This document shows, piece by piece, positions 11,707-22,051 of a stretch of 64,000 bases of DNA; positions within the stretch are counted from its first letter, which is position 1; the number at the start of each line of letters is the position of its first letter. Below the pieces are notes generated by a model. The model ran no database searches and was not told the DNA's origin. It saw only the letters and a program-made list of their open reading frames with translations. Made by a program: the position numbers and the translations under genes. The stretch lies in contig CM049316.1 of NCBI GenBank assembly GCA_026874595.1, positions 22,777,839-22,841,838 on the forward strand, written 5' to 3'. The DNA comes from Sipunculus nudus (taxonomy: Eukaryota; Annelida; Sipuncula; Golfingiida; Sipunculidae).

Positions 11707-12560
11707 AACAGTGAAGTAGGACTTGAGTCCGCACTTAGACTGGAGTCCTTTATTGTTCCCTGCTTCTGCGAAAGGGGAAGACATTGATTTGGGTTCGTCT
11801 GTCTGTATGTCCAGCCATCAGGCTTTTGTTTCCGTGTGATAACATTCCTAAATATTATCCAATTTCATTCAAATTTTGTTCACTGATTGCTCTAATGCAT
11901 ACCTTGGTTGGGATTGGTTTTGGTGTGTCTGTCTGAAAAATGATTGTCACCAGTTCCAAAACAAACAAAAATTTTCCCTTTGGTTCCCAATTCACAAAAC
12001 AATTATGACATGTGGAGACATCTCCATGGGACAGTGAAAATTAAAACACAGCCACTATGACAAGATGACATCTTCAGGGTAAAATTAAAAATAAAAAAAT
12101 ATTGAGAAGGCAGAAGGGGGACAACAAGAGGTAGTAGTGGAGGACATTAATTCCACAAATATGCTTGTTTTCAGAAACTCTGACTGGGACTTGGACCTCG
12201 GGTTCTGGACTAACACTTGTACTTGGACTGAGTAGTAAGGACTCTAGCAATCAGTAGAGCTCATGTGAGTCCAGAAAAAAAAATTGTATCCATGTGCAAA
12301 CTACTAAGAGAATATTACTTTAATATAAAAGTTTTAGCTATACTTAGGGAGCTAAATGTAACCATATATTAAAGTAAACCTAATGTTAAAATACACATGT
12401 ATGATAAATCTCAAGTTTCCATTACTCTTTTAATTAGGAGATTTGCATCAGACTCAGACTTGGACACTGACAAATGACTAAGTGGACTTTGACTCAGACC
12501 TCAAAGAATCTGACTTGGCATCCGATTCGACTGGGCTGGACTCCGACTTGGGGCTCACAG
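11707..12560 (+). repeat. Degenerate GACT(C/T)-rich repeat zone
   Basis: Three sub-blocks (about 11715-11752, 12176-12255 and 12445-12557) are dense in 'gactTGGACtc', 'gactcagacttgg' and 'gactccgacttgg'. Between them lie a probably separate repeat beginning 'gttccctgcttctgcgaaag' (about 11753) and unremarkable sequence. This is a decayed short-period repeat with no coding sense. Confidence 0.5.
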
Positions 12561-12607
12561 ATAAAAATAAAATAAAATAACAACATCGCTCAATTTTGTA
12601 TTTTCAG

Positions 12608-12772
12608 GGCTGTGGAGAAGGATGCGTACAACCATATTACTGCCACCTACTACTTATTAGCAGAACGCAAGATGAGGAAGCAGCGAGAAGTCCAGGCCAA
12701 CAGCGCCGCTCAGGCAAGACGACCGGAGCAGGATGCCAAACCCAACCTGGCGCCGCTGGCGCTCTCCCCACG
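12608..12772 (+). CDS. SNRK: SNRK exon: conserved YNHITATY motif and tail start
   Basis: This 165-nt exon begins by completing an Ala codon (GC|G) and reads AVEKDAYNHITATYYLLAER, then KMRKQREVQANSAAQARRPE, then DAKPNLAPLALSP and the first two bases of an Arg codon. The YNHITATYxLLAER block is, from memory, nearly identical in vertebrate SNRK and closes the UBA-like module. The rest is a basic, then Pro/Ala-rich linker, expected to be poorly conserved. Acceptor 'gtattttcag', donor CG|GTATGT at 12773. The phase (CG left over) fits the exons at 14314, 30690 and 48421 alike. Confidence 0.96.
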
Positions 12773-14313
12773 GTATGTATCCCAATCATGTTGATGATTT
12801 ACACACACCGGCGAACACAAACACACTAATCTAAAGCCTTAACCACTGAAAAGACACTTCTGCAGCAATAGTAGAAACTAAAAGTTCGTTCAAAAGTTCT
12901 GCTTTCTCAGATGGATTTCAGTGCACTGTTAAGGGGTTGAATGATGTAGTATTTGTGACCTGTTTAAAGTGAACTAAATGTATATCAACCAGGTGAAATT
13001 CTTATTGACATTATTGTTGCATTGATTCATACTACCATCTTAGTATGACTGTGTATACCTGAAATTAAAGGTGAATGGGAAATATAAGTTCACTGTCCTC
13101 ATTTGTCATACTACCCTGTAAATGGCCTATAAATCCATGTTCATCATATCAATTTAATATCAGATAAACATTCACACTGACTTATAGCTCAGTTCATCCT
13201 AAGCTTTTAAAAAAATATCTGATAAAGTTATTCTGTACACATGTACATATTAACAGGAGATATGCAGTCAGCATGAGTTCTTTAGATGTTATGTTGCTTT
13301 TTGTGAACCCCCCCCCCCAAAAAAAAAAAAAATAAAATAAAATAAAGAGTATGTCTTTAAGGTACTTGAGCAGTTACTACAGTTGTACATGTGGAATAGT
13401 GCTGTTGGAGGGCAGTTATCCAATAGTATTGAAATGTACTTCTGGAGCAGTTATCACAAAGGACTTGCTGAGTAGTGATGTGACAGTTTGCACTATTGCT
13501 TTTGTATATTTAAGCAGAGCCTTCTGTTCCCCATATATTTGTTTTTTTTTTTTCAGCATATTCACAAGCCTGTAAAATTCATTCACATTGTGCTGTATTA
13601 TTTCTTTGTCATTTCAGCTTATTTTGCATCTTTTATTGGTTGTGTTATTTCTTTAAAAAGTGCTGTAAAATGCATCGATGTATGTGAAAAAAATCACCTA
13701 AAATTAAAAAGTGTAAAAGTCATCATGTGTTTATTAATGATGAAAAACGGGTATATTAATAATATAGTTGTGCTGTTGTACAAACATTTTCGACAAAAAA
13801 ATGTTTTTAAGTAGGACCTGAATTATTACCAATATCAACCCCACCTTTTTGTTTATCTTTTGTATATCTTAAGTCAGGAATTTTTAGCAGTTCTTAATAT
13901 TTCTCCATTTCTTTGTGTAGTAATTTAATATATGACCTTAAGGTTATTCGAAACACGCTATTACTTCTATGGATAACATTTTTAAAGTGTAGAATTAAAT
14001 AAAAAGTGAAACATATACTTTGCAGCCATTAAATAGTATAATCAGTGTATGTTTAAGTACTGAACATTGAAAACCAGGAAATTTCACATGCTTACAATAT
14101 TTGTAAATTACAAAAAGTCATATGCCGAGATCACATACCAGCTGAAGTTAAGGGTTAATTTTGCTATTGTAGAGTTTGTACCTTACCATGTCAAACAGTA
14201 AGGGAAATTCACATATTTCATTACCTAGAATATTTCTAGTTGTACAGTATATCTGGAGACCACCTTAGTTGACCAATGCTTTTGGAATGTTAATTGATGG
14301 TTCATCCTGCCAG
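12773..14313 (+). other. SNRK intron, about 1.5 kb
   Basis: Donor GTATGT, acceptor 'ttcatcctgccag'. Contains a poly-C/poly-A stretch at 13309-13333. No repeat family was recognised. The open frames at 13351-13814 are AT-rich and T-rich without coding character. Confidence 0.8.
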
Positions 14314-14484
14314 GCCTCAGAAAATGAGTGATATGAGAGGATTGGTGCCCAGATCTAGTTCAGCGGGGCCTCAGTTTAAATCCAATACGTTACCTCGAAT
14401 GAAAAGTTCCACCAACAGTGGTAACAATTACTCGTGGACAAAAGATGCCACCTCCAAGAAGTATCGCACGCTGCCAAGGCAGCG
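14314..14484 (+). CDS. SNRK: SNRK exon: Ser-rich basic linker
   Basis: This 171-nt exon completes Arg (CG|G) and reads PQKMSDMRGLVPRSSSAGP, then QFKSNTLPRMKSS, a TNSGNNYSWTKDAT stretch and KKYRTLPRQ, ending two bases into an Arg codon. It is a Ser/Arg/Asn-rich, presumably disordered linker with repeated TLPR/LVPR-type basic motifs that could serve as phosphorylation or docking sites. I did not recognise a direct vertebrate counterpart. The exon call rests on the ccAG|G acceptor, the CG|GTAAGT donor at 14485, the uninterrupted frame and exact phase agreement with both sides. The alternative acceptor 6 nt downstream would give an immediate stop. Confidence 0.88.
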
Positions 14485-15269
14485 GTAAGTTGAATACTGC
14501 ACGGAGAGTGTAAAGTAGATGAGAAATGCACGGAGGGTGACGACAGCTTATCGCATGGTGATTTGGCATGTAATGAGCTAAATTTGAAACATACATCGCC
14601 AGTGTGTTGTCAAATCAGGCTCTTCTTTTATTGTCTCATTTATAACAAATCTGATAAAATAATCTATGGTTACCTTTTTCTTTGTTTGGTGACATTTATG
14701 TTTGTCATGTATCAAATACTGACACTTTTCCATAAATTTATTTTAATAATTTTTGCCTGGGTTGGGAAATCTGACACGTTTTTGCATTTTGTTCAGTAGT
14801 TAGCAAGCTGTGTGATCAATCTTTATTTTAATATTATTTTGTTAAACGAAATAATCTTACAAGTGGGTGAATGATTCATGTGTCTATTCATGAAAGTCAG
14901 ACCCTGTATGTGTGTGTGTGTGTGTGCAAGAGAGTTATACTGTTTTAAGATATGTTTTTAATTGATATTGTATTAGCGCTCTGTTTTCTTAATTATATTT
15001 GGTTTCTAAGGTACTCTGCCATGGACCTTTTTTGAGTCCTTTCAAGATCAGCAGTACTAAACCGATGTGAACAGCTAACATTGATTTTATATGCACAGGA
15101 TGTTTTACAGATACACTGTGTGGTTGATTAGGTACCTTTAAAGTACCAAATACTGTCTTCATGCAGTGCTAGCAAACCGCATAAATGTTAGTCAGTATGA
15201 CCTATGTGATAATATATGACATCATGTATAGATGTATATACAATTTAACCCGACTGAAAGACCATCTGT

Positions 15270-15440
15270 CTGATTTGATCCTGTTTATTAAGACCACCCT
15301 TGAGTGAACCAAAAGCATTTACTTTGGTTTTAACTGACCTATCTTTTAAGAGTACCTGTGAATTAAGACCACTTTTCACCAATCCCATGGGTGGTCTTGT
15401 TAAACCTGGGTGGTCTTATTACACAAGTTTAACTGTTATA
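15270..15440 (+). repeat. Degenerate palindromic 'aagaccacc' repeat
   Basis: Contains 'ttaagaccaccc', 'ttaagaccacttttcacc', 'gggtggtcttgtt' and 'gggtggtcttatt', so the arms AAGACCACC and GGTGGTCTT alternate and could fold back. It looks like a small decayed foldback or MITE-type repeat. Boundaries are uncertain. Confidence 0.35.
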
Positions 15441-15773
15441 AGATCTGCACCATACATTAATTCTAACCATTTCCAAATAAAATAAATATCACTGAGGATC
15501 TTTATTTAATTTGACAGACTTACATTTTTGTACCTGAATAGAAGGATATGGCTCACATTTTCCACACCACCCCACATATATGATCTGTATATTTATTGTC
15601 ATGTTGCCTGCTTCCTGCATATAATGCAGTAATTTCCAATCATGTGAGAATTAGTTTGAACTTCTAGGTAAGTCTATGAAAGTGAACAAATATATATAAG
15701 GGATCTGTTAATTAAATTTGAATTTTATTGCCAGGCAAACCTAAAATACCAGTTTTGGATGCTGTGGTTGTCT

Positions 15774-16136
15774 TCATATTCTTGGAGTTAAACGTTTCAA
15801 GAGTATCTTTTCTTCAGTTTTTCTTGAGGATTTCATTTTCAGAACCAGATTGTCATTTGCTCGATTAGAAAAAGTGTCCACTCTTTTTAAACTTTGTAAA
15901 GTTAACAAACTTGTCTGGCCCTTAAAATGTACCTGTCCTAAACATTTTTTGTCAGAGTAGCATCCATGACCTTTTGGATTGTTACAATCTATTGGCAACA
16001 AATAATCAAGCATAAATGCAGAAACACAGGCAGATGAACTAAACACAGACTCATATAGAAGGACAAAGAGGTAGACAGACATATAGACAATTAGGCAGAA
16101 ACACTGACAGACATAGGTGAAAACACTCTCCTCCAA
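15774..16136 (-). other. Open frame of unknown significance
   Basis: A 120-codon minus-strand frame. Its first part is compositionally biased (AGACAGACATAG-type repeats on the + strand). Its second part, PIDCNNPKGHGCYSDKKC and onward to a basic KMKSSRKTEEKILLKR stretch, looks less simple. No domain was recognised and no splice or promoter context was seen. It is more likely chance or a fossil of a repeat than a gene. Confidence 0.1.
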
Positions 16137-16412
16137 CTAAGCCTAGGTTTTAGGAGTAAATGAAACATTCCCCATGGCTGGCCCGGTGTCCCTAGAAAAC
16201 TGTTCTGTTGAAACCTCTCCAATTATAGCATGAGTGGTCTTGGACAGCCCTGTCATAATTTGACACTAGTGTTGAGGTGACTGCACCAGCAGTGTCAGCA
16301 GCCTGTGCCCTAATGAAGCACACTTGTAATATTAAGTACAACTTGAGCTGACTGCCCCCCTCTTTCCAGGTAAAGGTTCACTGCAGTTAAAAGGTTGTGG
16401 TCCTTGATTTTT

Positions 16413-19044
16413 AGCTCAGCTGACTATAAGTCATCTGAGCTATAGTCATGGTCCATTGTCCGTCGTCCGTCCGTCTGTCCGTCCGTCCGTCCGTCCGTCC
16501 GTCCGTAGATGTGGCACGTTTTGAAACCGTAAGACCTAGGAATCCAAAATTCGGCATAATGTTAGATGTCCCCAAGATCTCCTACCAAGCCGAAAACTGG
16601 GTCTTTGCGACTTCGTTCCTTTGAGAAATTAAGGAAAAACCTCAATTTTTTATTAAAAACCTATTTTCACACTTCAGGACTGCCTAATATCAAAACGACT
16701 CAACTGTTTTTCCTCATATTTACCATAAATATTCCTCTATATAGTTCCTATGTACATGCCAGAAATTATGTCTGTATTATATAATTTAAAAAAGTTATGA
16801 GCCCAAACATAATGCATTTTGTAAAAAATCAGGAAAGATATTTGATCACTTAACACAAAACATGTTAAAGCTATGGACTTTTTTTCCAGTAATATAACTT
16901 TAATTAATTACAATTAAATTGTATACCCAAAATTAGATCAAAATCTTTTAAATTTTTTAAAAATATTAACAAAAATAAAAAATTGTTACCTTAAATTTAG
17001 CCCAACTTTGACCATGGCACGTTTTTTTCCTGTAAGTACTGTGGATTTAATTTTCACAGCATGTTTTTGTTAGCATTTTGTCTGTTAACACCAAAAATTT
17101 GAAACCAGTTGATCAAAAACTGTAGATTTTATTCAAGTTTTCAAACACCATGTAACATATTGTTTACATCAAGTTAGTGTTATGCAGTTTGCAAGAGCTC
17201 AGCTCCCCAGCTTCAGCTCTCAGTTCCTAAAATTTGGCATACAATTAGATGTCTCCAAAATCCCCTACCATGCCAAGAATTTGGTCACTAGGACTTAATA
17301 CCTTCGAGATATTAATGAAAAACTTCATTTTTCCATTAAAAACCCATTGTTACACTTCAAGACTGCCTAAGATCAAAACAACTGATCAGACTTTAATCAT
17401 ATATAATATACATATTTTTCTATACATTTTCTATTCACATGCCAGATATGATGTCAGTATTGCATAACTGTTTTAAGTTATGGGCGCAAACATAATGCAC
17501 TTTGTAAAAAATCAAGAAATAATTTACTCCCTTAACAAGGAGATTGCTGAAGCTAGAGATTTTTTTGTCAGGGATGTAACATTATTTAATCAAGATTCAA
17601 TTGAATACCCAAAATTAGTTCTGAATTTTTCAGATTTTATAAGTTATTAGTATAAACATAAAATTAGTACCTTATATTTTGCTCAACTTTGACCATGGCA
17701 CGTTTGTTTCCTGTGAGCACTGTTGATATAATTTTCATGTCATGCACACATAAGGATTTCAGCTTTTTAGTTTAGAAAGCTGAAAGAAATTGGCCAAAAA
17801 TTGTAGCTTTTGTTAATGTTTCTATGAGACCATGTCAGACTTTGGCCCTCTCCAGCCCCTCTTGAGTCACCTGTATGTTGACCTTGTTGAACTTTCAGCA
17901 AATTATGCATGCTTGACGGGAGGCATAAACTGGGGCTCCAGGCAGCTTATTATATAATGGCCAGCCACAGTTGATCCAGGTGTCCAACCCAACTCATCTA
18001 GTAGTTTTAACCAACAACATAACAATAAACAATAAATTAATAAATTTGTGTTGGTTTTTAATAACAAATTAAGGAAAAATAGAAAAGGAATTTGTTAGTT
18101 TATAATAACAGGAAATTAACTTGCAGTTACTGATGATATAAGAATCTTGTATCGATGGATAGAATGTCATGTATTCCAAATAACACCTAAAGTCACCTAT
18201 GGTATTTTTCAGTTCAATTTTAATGATAAAAAAGTAAATCATATTATTCATTACTAATGATTGGGGATCATATGTAGGAAATTAATGATAGACAAAGATG
18301 CAGTTGATAATATTAATCTAGATTCCTACTGTGTCTAGTGTGTACATTGATGTGAAATTAGTCCAAAATGAATATATTACATTATTTTTTTAAAATATAA
18401 ATAAAAGCCATAAAACCAGGTACTTATGATCATTATTTAAATGTGTTAATTTTGTATATTCTGGATTCTCAACATCATTGTTTGGTGAAAACTGAATAAA
18501 TACCTGACATGGTACGATTAATTTGCAATTGTATTTAAATACGAATATGAATATGTACTCCATTATAAAATTTCTTGCATAAAGAACAGGAATTCAGGTA
18601 AAAATGAAAGTATATGAACACCAGTGCAAATACTTTCAAAATGTATTCATGAATGCATTCATGAATATATTCTTTAATATTATTTTAATAATCATTTCAG
18701 TTATATTTCATTTAAAAAAATCATAAGATTCTCTTATTATTTTTAATAAAAATTATATTTGGGACAATATTTGTTAAAATCTTATATTATATGTTCTGCT
18801 TATAAGTTATATGGCCAAGTCAAAATCTGTGTGACAATAGTACTCCATTTGTTAATAAAATAAATGAAATCAATCCTCTTCCCTGTCTCCAAAGATACTA
18901 TCAAAATCATACATAAGCTAAACAACAACAACTTATAATATAGCTTATATTTATTACCACACAAAACCAGCACGTGAATCATATCTAAATCATATTTTTT
19001 ATCATATATAACAGCTGAGCGCCGTGACCCATAGGTCCCTTGTT
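16413..19044 (+). mobile_element. Helentron-like element family A1, full copy 1
   Basis: The 5' end is preceded by a T-run, with the hairpin AGCTCAGCTGACTATAAGTC / ATCTGAGCT, then a (GTCC)n microsatellite (about 16458-16505). Two diverged tandem units of about 685 bp follow (compare 'aatccaaaattcggcata' near 16541 with 'cctaaaatttggcata' near 17226, each leading to 'actttgaccatggcacg'), then a non-repeated 3' half. The 3' end has subterminal CAGCTGAGCG, the hairpin GACCCATAGGTC and CTTGTT. No transposase or Rep/helicase coding is seen, so it is non-autonomous. The copies at 27928 and 38474 are near-identical. Confidence 0.8.
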
Positions 19045-19180
19045 TATAGAAAGCCAGCTCACTGTTATGTAGACGACTGCCTCCAGAGATCCCCATCCAA
19101 GCTTTGCAAGTTCATAGATGCATTAACATCAAGGAGTAACGCTTCTTTAATTTCAAAATCCAGAGAAATTTAAAGCCTTT

Positions 19181-20805
19181 TATATGCCTGTCTTACATGG
19201 GTCATACTTTGGTACACCGTACACCCAACCAGTGGTCTGTCCATCTGTCTGTTTAGTGTGTTACGAAGATAAATTACTCAGGGGAAAATTCTTGGCCGAT
19301 CTTGGTTTCAAACCCATGTCGGTGGCGCACAAGTCCGGCGTACCAACAGCTTTGCTAGAAAAGCAAGCTTAGCTAGCGAGACAGTTCGATCCGCTTTTAT
19401 GTCACTCTGTAACATACCCCCTCTTAAGAGCTTTCTGCTATCAGAACAAGACTAATTATCCCAGGAGTCACATTTTGGTGAGCATATTCCCTGGGCCACA
19501 AAGTTTACCGTCATCCTGGACGAGCCTCCAATTTTATGTTACAGAACCTAATAACAACAGATCACGTAATTGTGATTAGTAGAAATTTTGTTTTTACGAG
19601 ATAAAAAAAATCAGATTCTGTAACACTAGGCAGTGTAAAATGTCTAGGGGAATGAATAAAGAAGTCAGTGGTTTTTGTAAACAAATAATTATAATTTATT
19701 CATAGAACAATCTGAACATTACAATACACTAAATCAATACAGTTACACAGTATAACAATAAAATGTACAATACCAGAGTGTTCTGATCCTAGGCTTTGAT
19801 TTCTGGATACCACCACCGTCACAGTTCAACAAGAGTCCTTTAACATAAATATCCTCGTAAATTGTAATAATCCAAAGGCAAACTGGAGACAGTCCGTATT
19901 AAATCTGTATAAAATCCGTTGAATATCTGACACCACTGCAATTATCTAAAAAGGTCCCAAAACTGATGAGAAAGTAACACTCTTATTGCTTGCTGGTATT
20001 TTCCTTTCTGCCGGCTCTAAAAACAGCCCCTAATTTATAGCTTCTCACCTGGAAATTCTAGTAATGGAAAATTTTCAAAGAACAATACACACACACATGA
20101 ACAGACCTGAAATATCTAGATCAAAGAACGCTGTATCTGTGTCAGACCCCACATGCGAGCCAGCGCCCAGCAAGCAAGGTTTCCATAGCAACGAACTATG
20201 CCTGCGCTATACGAATTAGAATGTCAACAGACACATGTAACATTCCTGTGCACAATAAAACAGACACCTGTAACAAGTGTCATTGCAATAACTTGCCAGG
20301 GCTTTGATGTATTTTCACCAAACTTACTATAACTACCAGTACTTACCAATAGATTATCTCTCCCAAGTTCCATTCTACTATTCTAGGCAAAATTGATGCT
20401 TATTTAATGAGATCAGAGGTCACCCGGCTTTTTTTGTGGTGTTTCTGCTAGAACTTACCTGGAATATGATCTATTTTGATGAAAGTCAAAAGAAATATAT
20501 GTATAACCTAACAAAGAATATATCTCACCTTAGTTTGATTCCCAGTAAAATTTATTCCATGCAAATTTAATGAGGTCATAGGTCACCAGACAGATGAATT
20601 TTCATGAATCATGAACTATGTGAATATGAACTGTATTAAGAGGACTGTGTAAATATGAAATTCATGATTTACATATTCACTTATAGAGTTTGTCTCAAGA
20701 ATTAAATTCTCAGCCAAAAACTCCACACACATTTAATGAGGCCAGAAGTCACAAGACATAAGAAAGACATATTTTGCACTAATGACTCTTGGGGTTCTCT
20801 TGTTA
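19181..20805 (+). repeat. Interspersed repeat, family D, copy 2, split by an LTR-like insertion
   Basis: The 5' part (19181-19258) begins 'tatatgcctgtcttacatgg'. The 3' part (20276-20805) continues 'agtgtcattgcaataacttg' and runs through 'gagatcagaggtcaccc', 'gaggtcataggtcaccag' and 'gaggccagaagtcacaag' to 'actcttggggttctcttgtt'. Joining the two parts over the insertion restores the order seen at 10150-10665. Confidence 0.6.
19259..20275 (+). mobile_element. Probable solo LTR (TG...CA, 4-bp target duplication)
   Basis: The 1017-bp insert begins TGTTACG and ends CTGTAACA, so it has the 6-bp inverted termini TGTTAC/GTAACA and the canonical TG...CA of retroviral-type LTRs. AGTG flanks both sides (19255-19258 and 20276-20279). 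The uninterrupted family D copy at 10150 has a single 'agtg' at the equivalent place. AATAAA occurs at 20254-20259 near the 3' end. No gag/pol reading frame is present, so a solo LTR is the simplest reading. A non-autonomous DNA transposon with short TIRs is the alternative. Near 19300-19390 there is a tRNA-like stretch on the minus strand ('ggtttgaaacc'). Confidence 0.55.
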
Positions 20806-21899
20806 ATATAAACAGTTGTTATCCTTGGATCAAATCCTGCCAGAAACTCATGGGAGTTTAGTGAACCAGTCTCTCTGATGAACTTTTTTAAAGACAGAAC
20901 CAGTCGCTGTATAAATCCCTTATCAGTATATGAGAATCATGAAATTCAGGAGACTTAATAACTTTGTGGCCGTTTAGTAATAATCATCGTAAATCAGTAA
21001 ACAGTTCCAGTATAATGCTATGGTTCTAAAGATCTGTAAAAAAAAGTTTCATTTCATGAGATCCGGTTCCATGTATGGCCTGCCATTCCAAATAAGAGAA
21101 AAGTAAAACCTTTTATCTAATCATAATCATGATTTTATATCTGGTTTCATTTTTTAGAGTCCTCTTTTGGACTATTCTATGGAACATATTTTTGGTGAAA
21201 GGGCATATTCTCCATGAATTCTCTTCCAGGAATTTCTATGGAGTGGGAATAAAATAACTAGATAAATTGAGAACAAAGCAACCTTTGGGACCACACTCGT
21301 GTGCTGGTAATTGAATATTTCATGGCAAAATGATCTCTAAAACACCTAATTACCTGACCTGCTTGGCATGCAAAGTTGAGACCAGTGAACCAGGATAAAA
21401 GTGCATTGGATCCAAAGAAGTCGAGAAAAATTCCTCTCTCGTCATCTGTGGAAAAATCTATGCGCTATTAGTATGATTGTATCACTCTTTTTATCTCCCG
21501 GCTTTCCCATTATATCCGGTACCTGAACATTGACATGGAGTCAAGTTTCTGGAGCATTTGATATTGATGAATTCTGTCAAAAACTTAAGTCACTTTTTTT
21601 TTCAAATATTTGTAGTACTCTCCTGGGCTAGACCATATTTCTCATGTACTGGCTGTTTTTTATCACCTTATCACACTTCCCTTGTAAAGAGGGGAGGCTT
21701 TTATGGGTTAATTTCATTTCTATGTCAAAAGTTGGGTCAAAAATGGATTTTTTGGGTGGATTTTCTTGGTGTCCCTACAAATGGAAAATCATTGTATACT
21801 AGTTATCATAGATTACTTTAAACTAGGGTTCAAGCTTGTGCCCCAGGTGGCATCGCTCATGATTCCTTGGTGAGGTTATTATTATTGTCCTCGAAATCT

Positions 21900-21960
21900 T
21901 TATAATAATAATAATTATAATAATAATTATTATTATTATTAATATAGTTATCATTATAAA

Positions 21961-22006
<46 letters not shown>

Positions 22007-22051
22007 ATTATTTGTTTATTTTTTATTATTATGATTATTATTATGATTATT
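21900..22051 (+). repeat. (TTA/TAA)n microsatellite, left part
   Basis: Imperfect ATT/TAA trinucleotide tract that runs directly into the 5' end of family B copy 2. The tract resumes after the element's 3' end at 24066. Confidence 0.9.

Larger units (their letters stand above)
10098..12607 (+). other. SNRK intron, about 2.5 kb
   Basis: Donor GTAAGT, acceptor 'caattttgtattttcag'. It contains two copies of repeat family D (10150-10665 and 11478-11705) and a degenerate GACTTGGACTC-type repeat zone (11707-12560), annotated separately. Confidence 0.85.

Noticed and set aside
13351-13814. Overlapping 74- and 108-codon frames in a SNRK intron
   Set aside because: Phe/Ile/Lys/Tyr-rich AT-driven frames with no recognisable motif or splice context.
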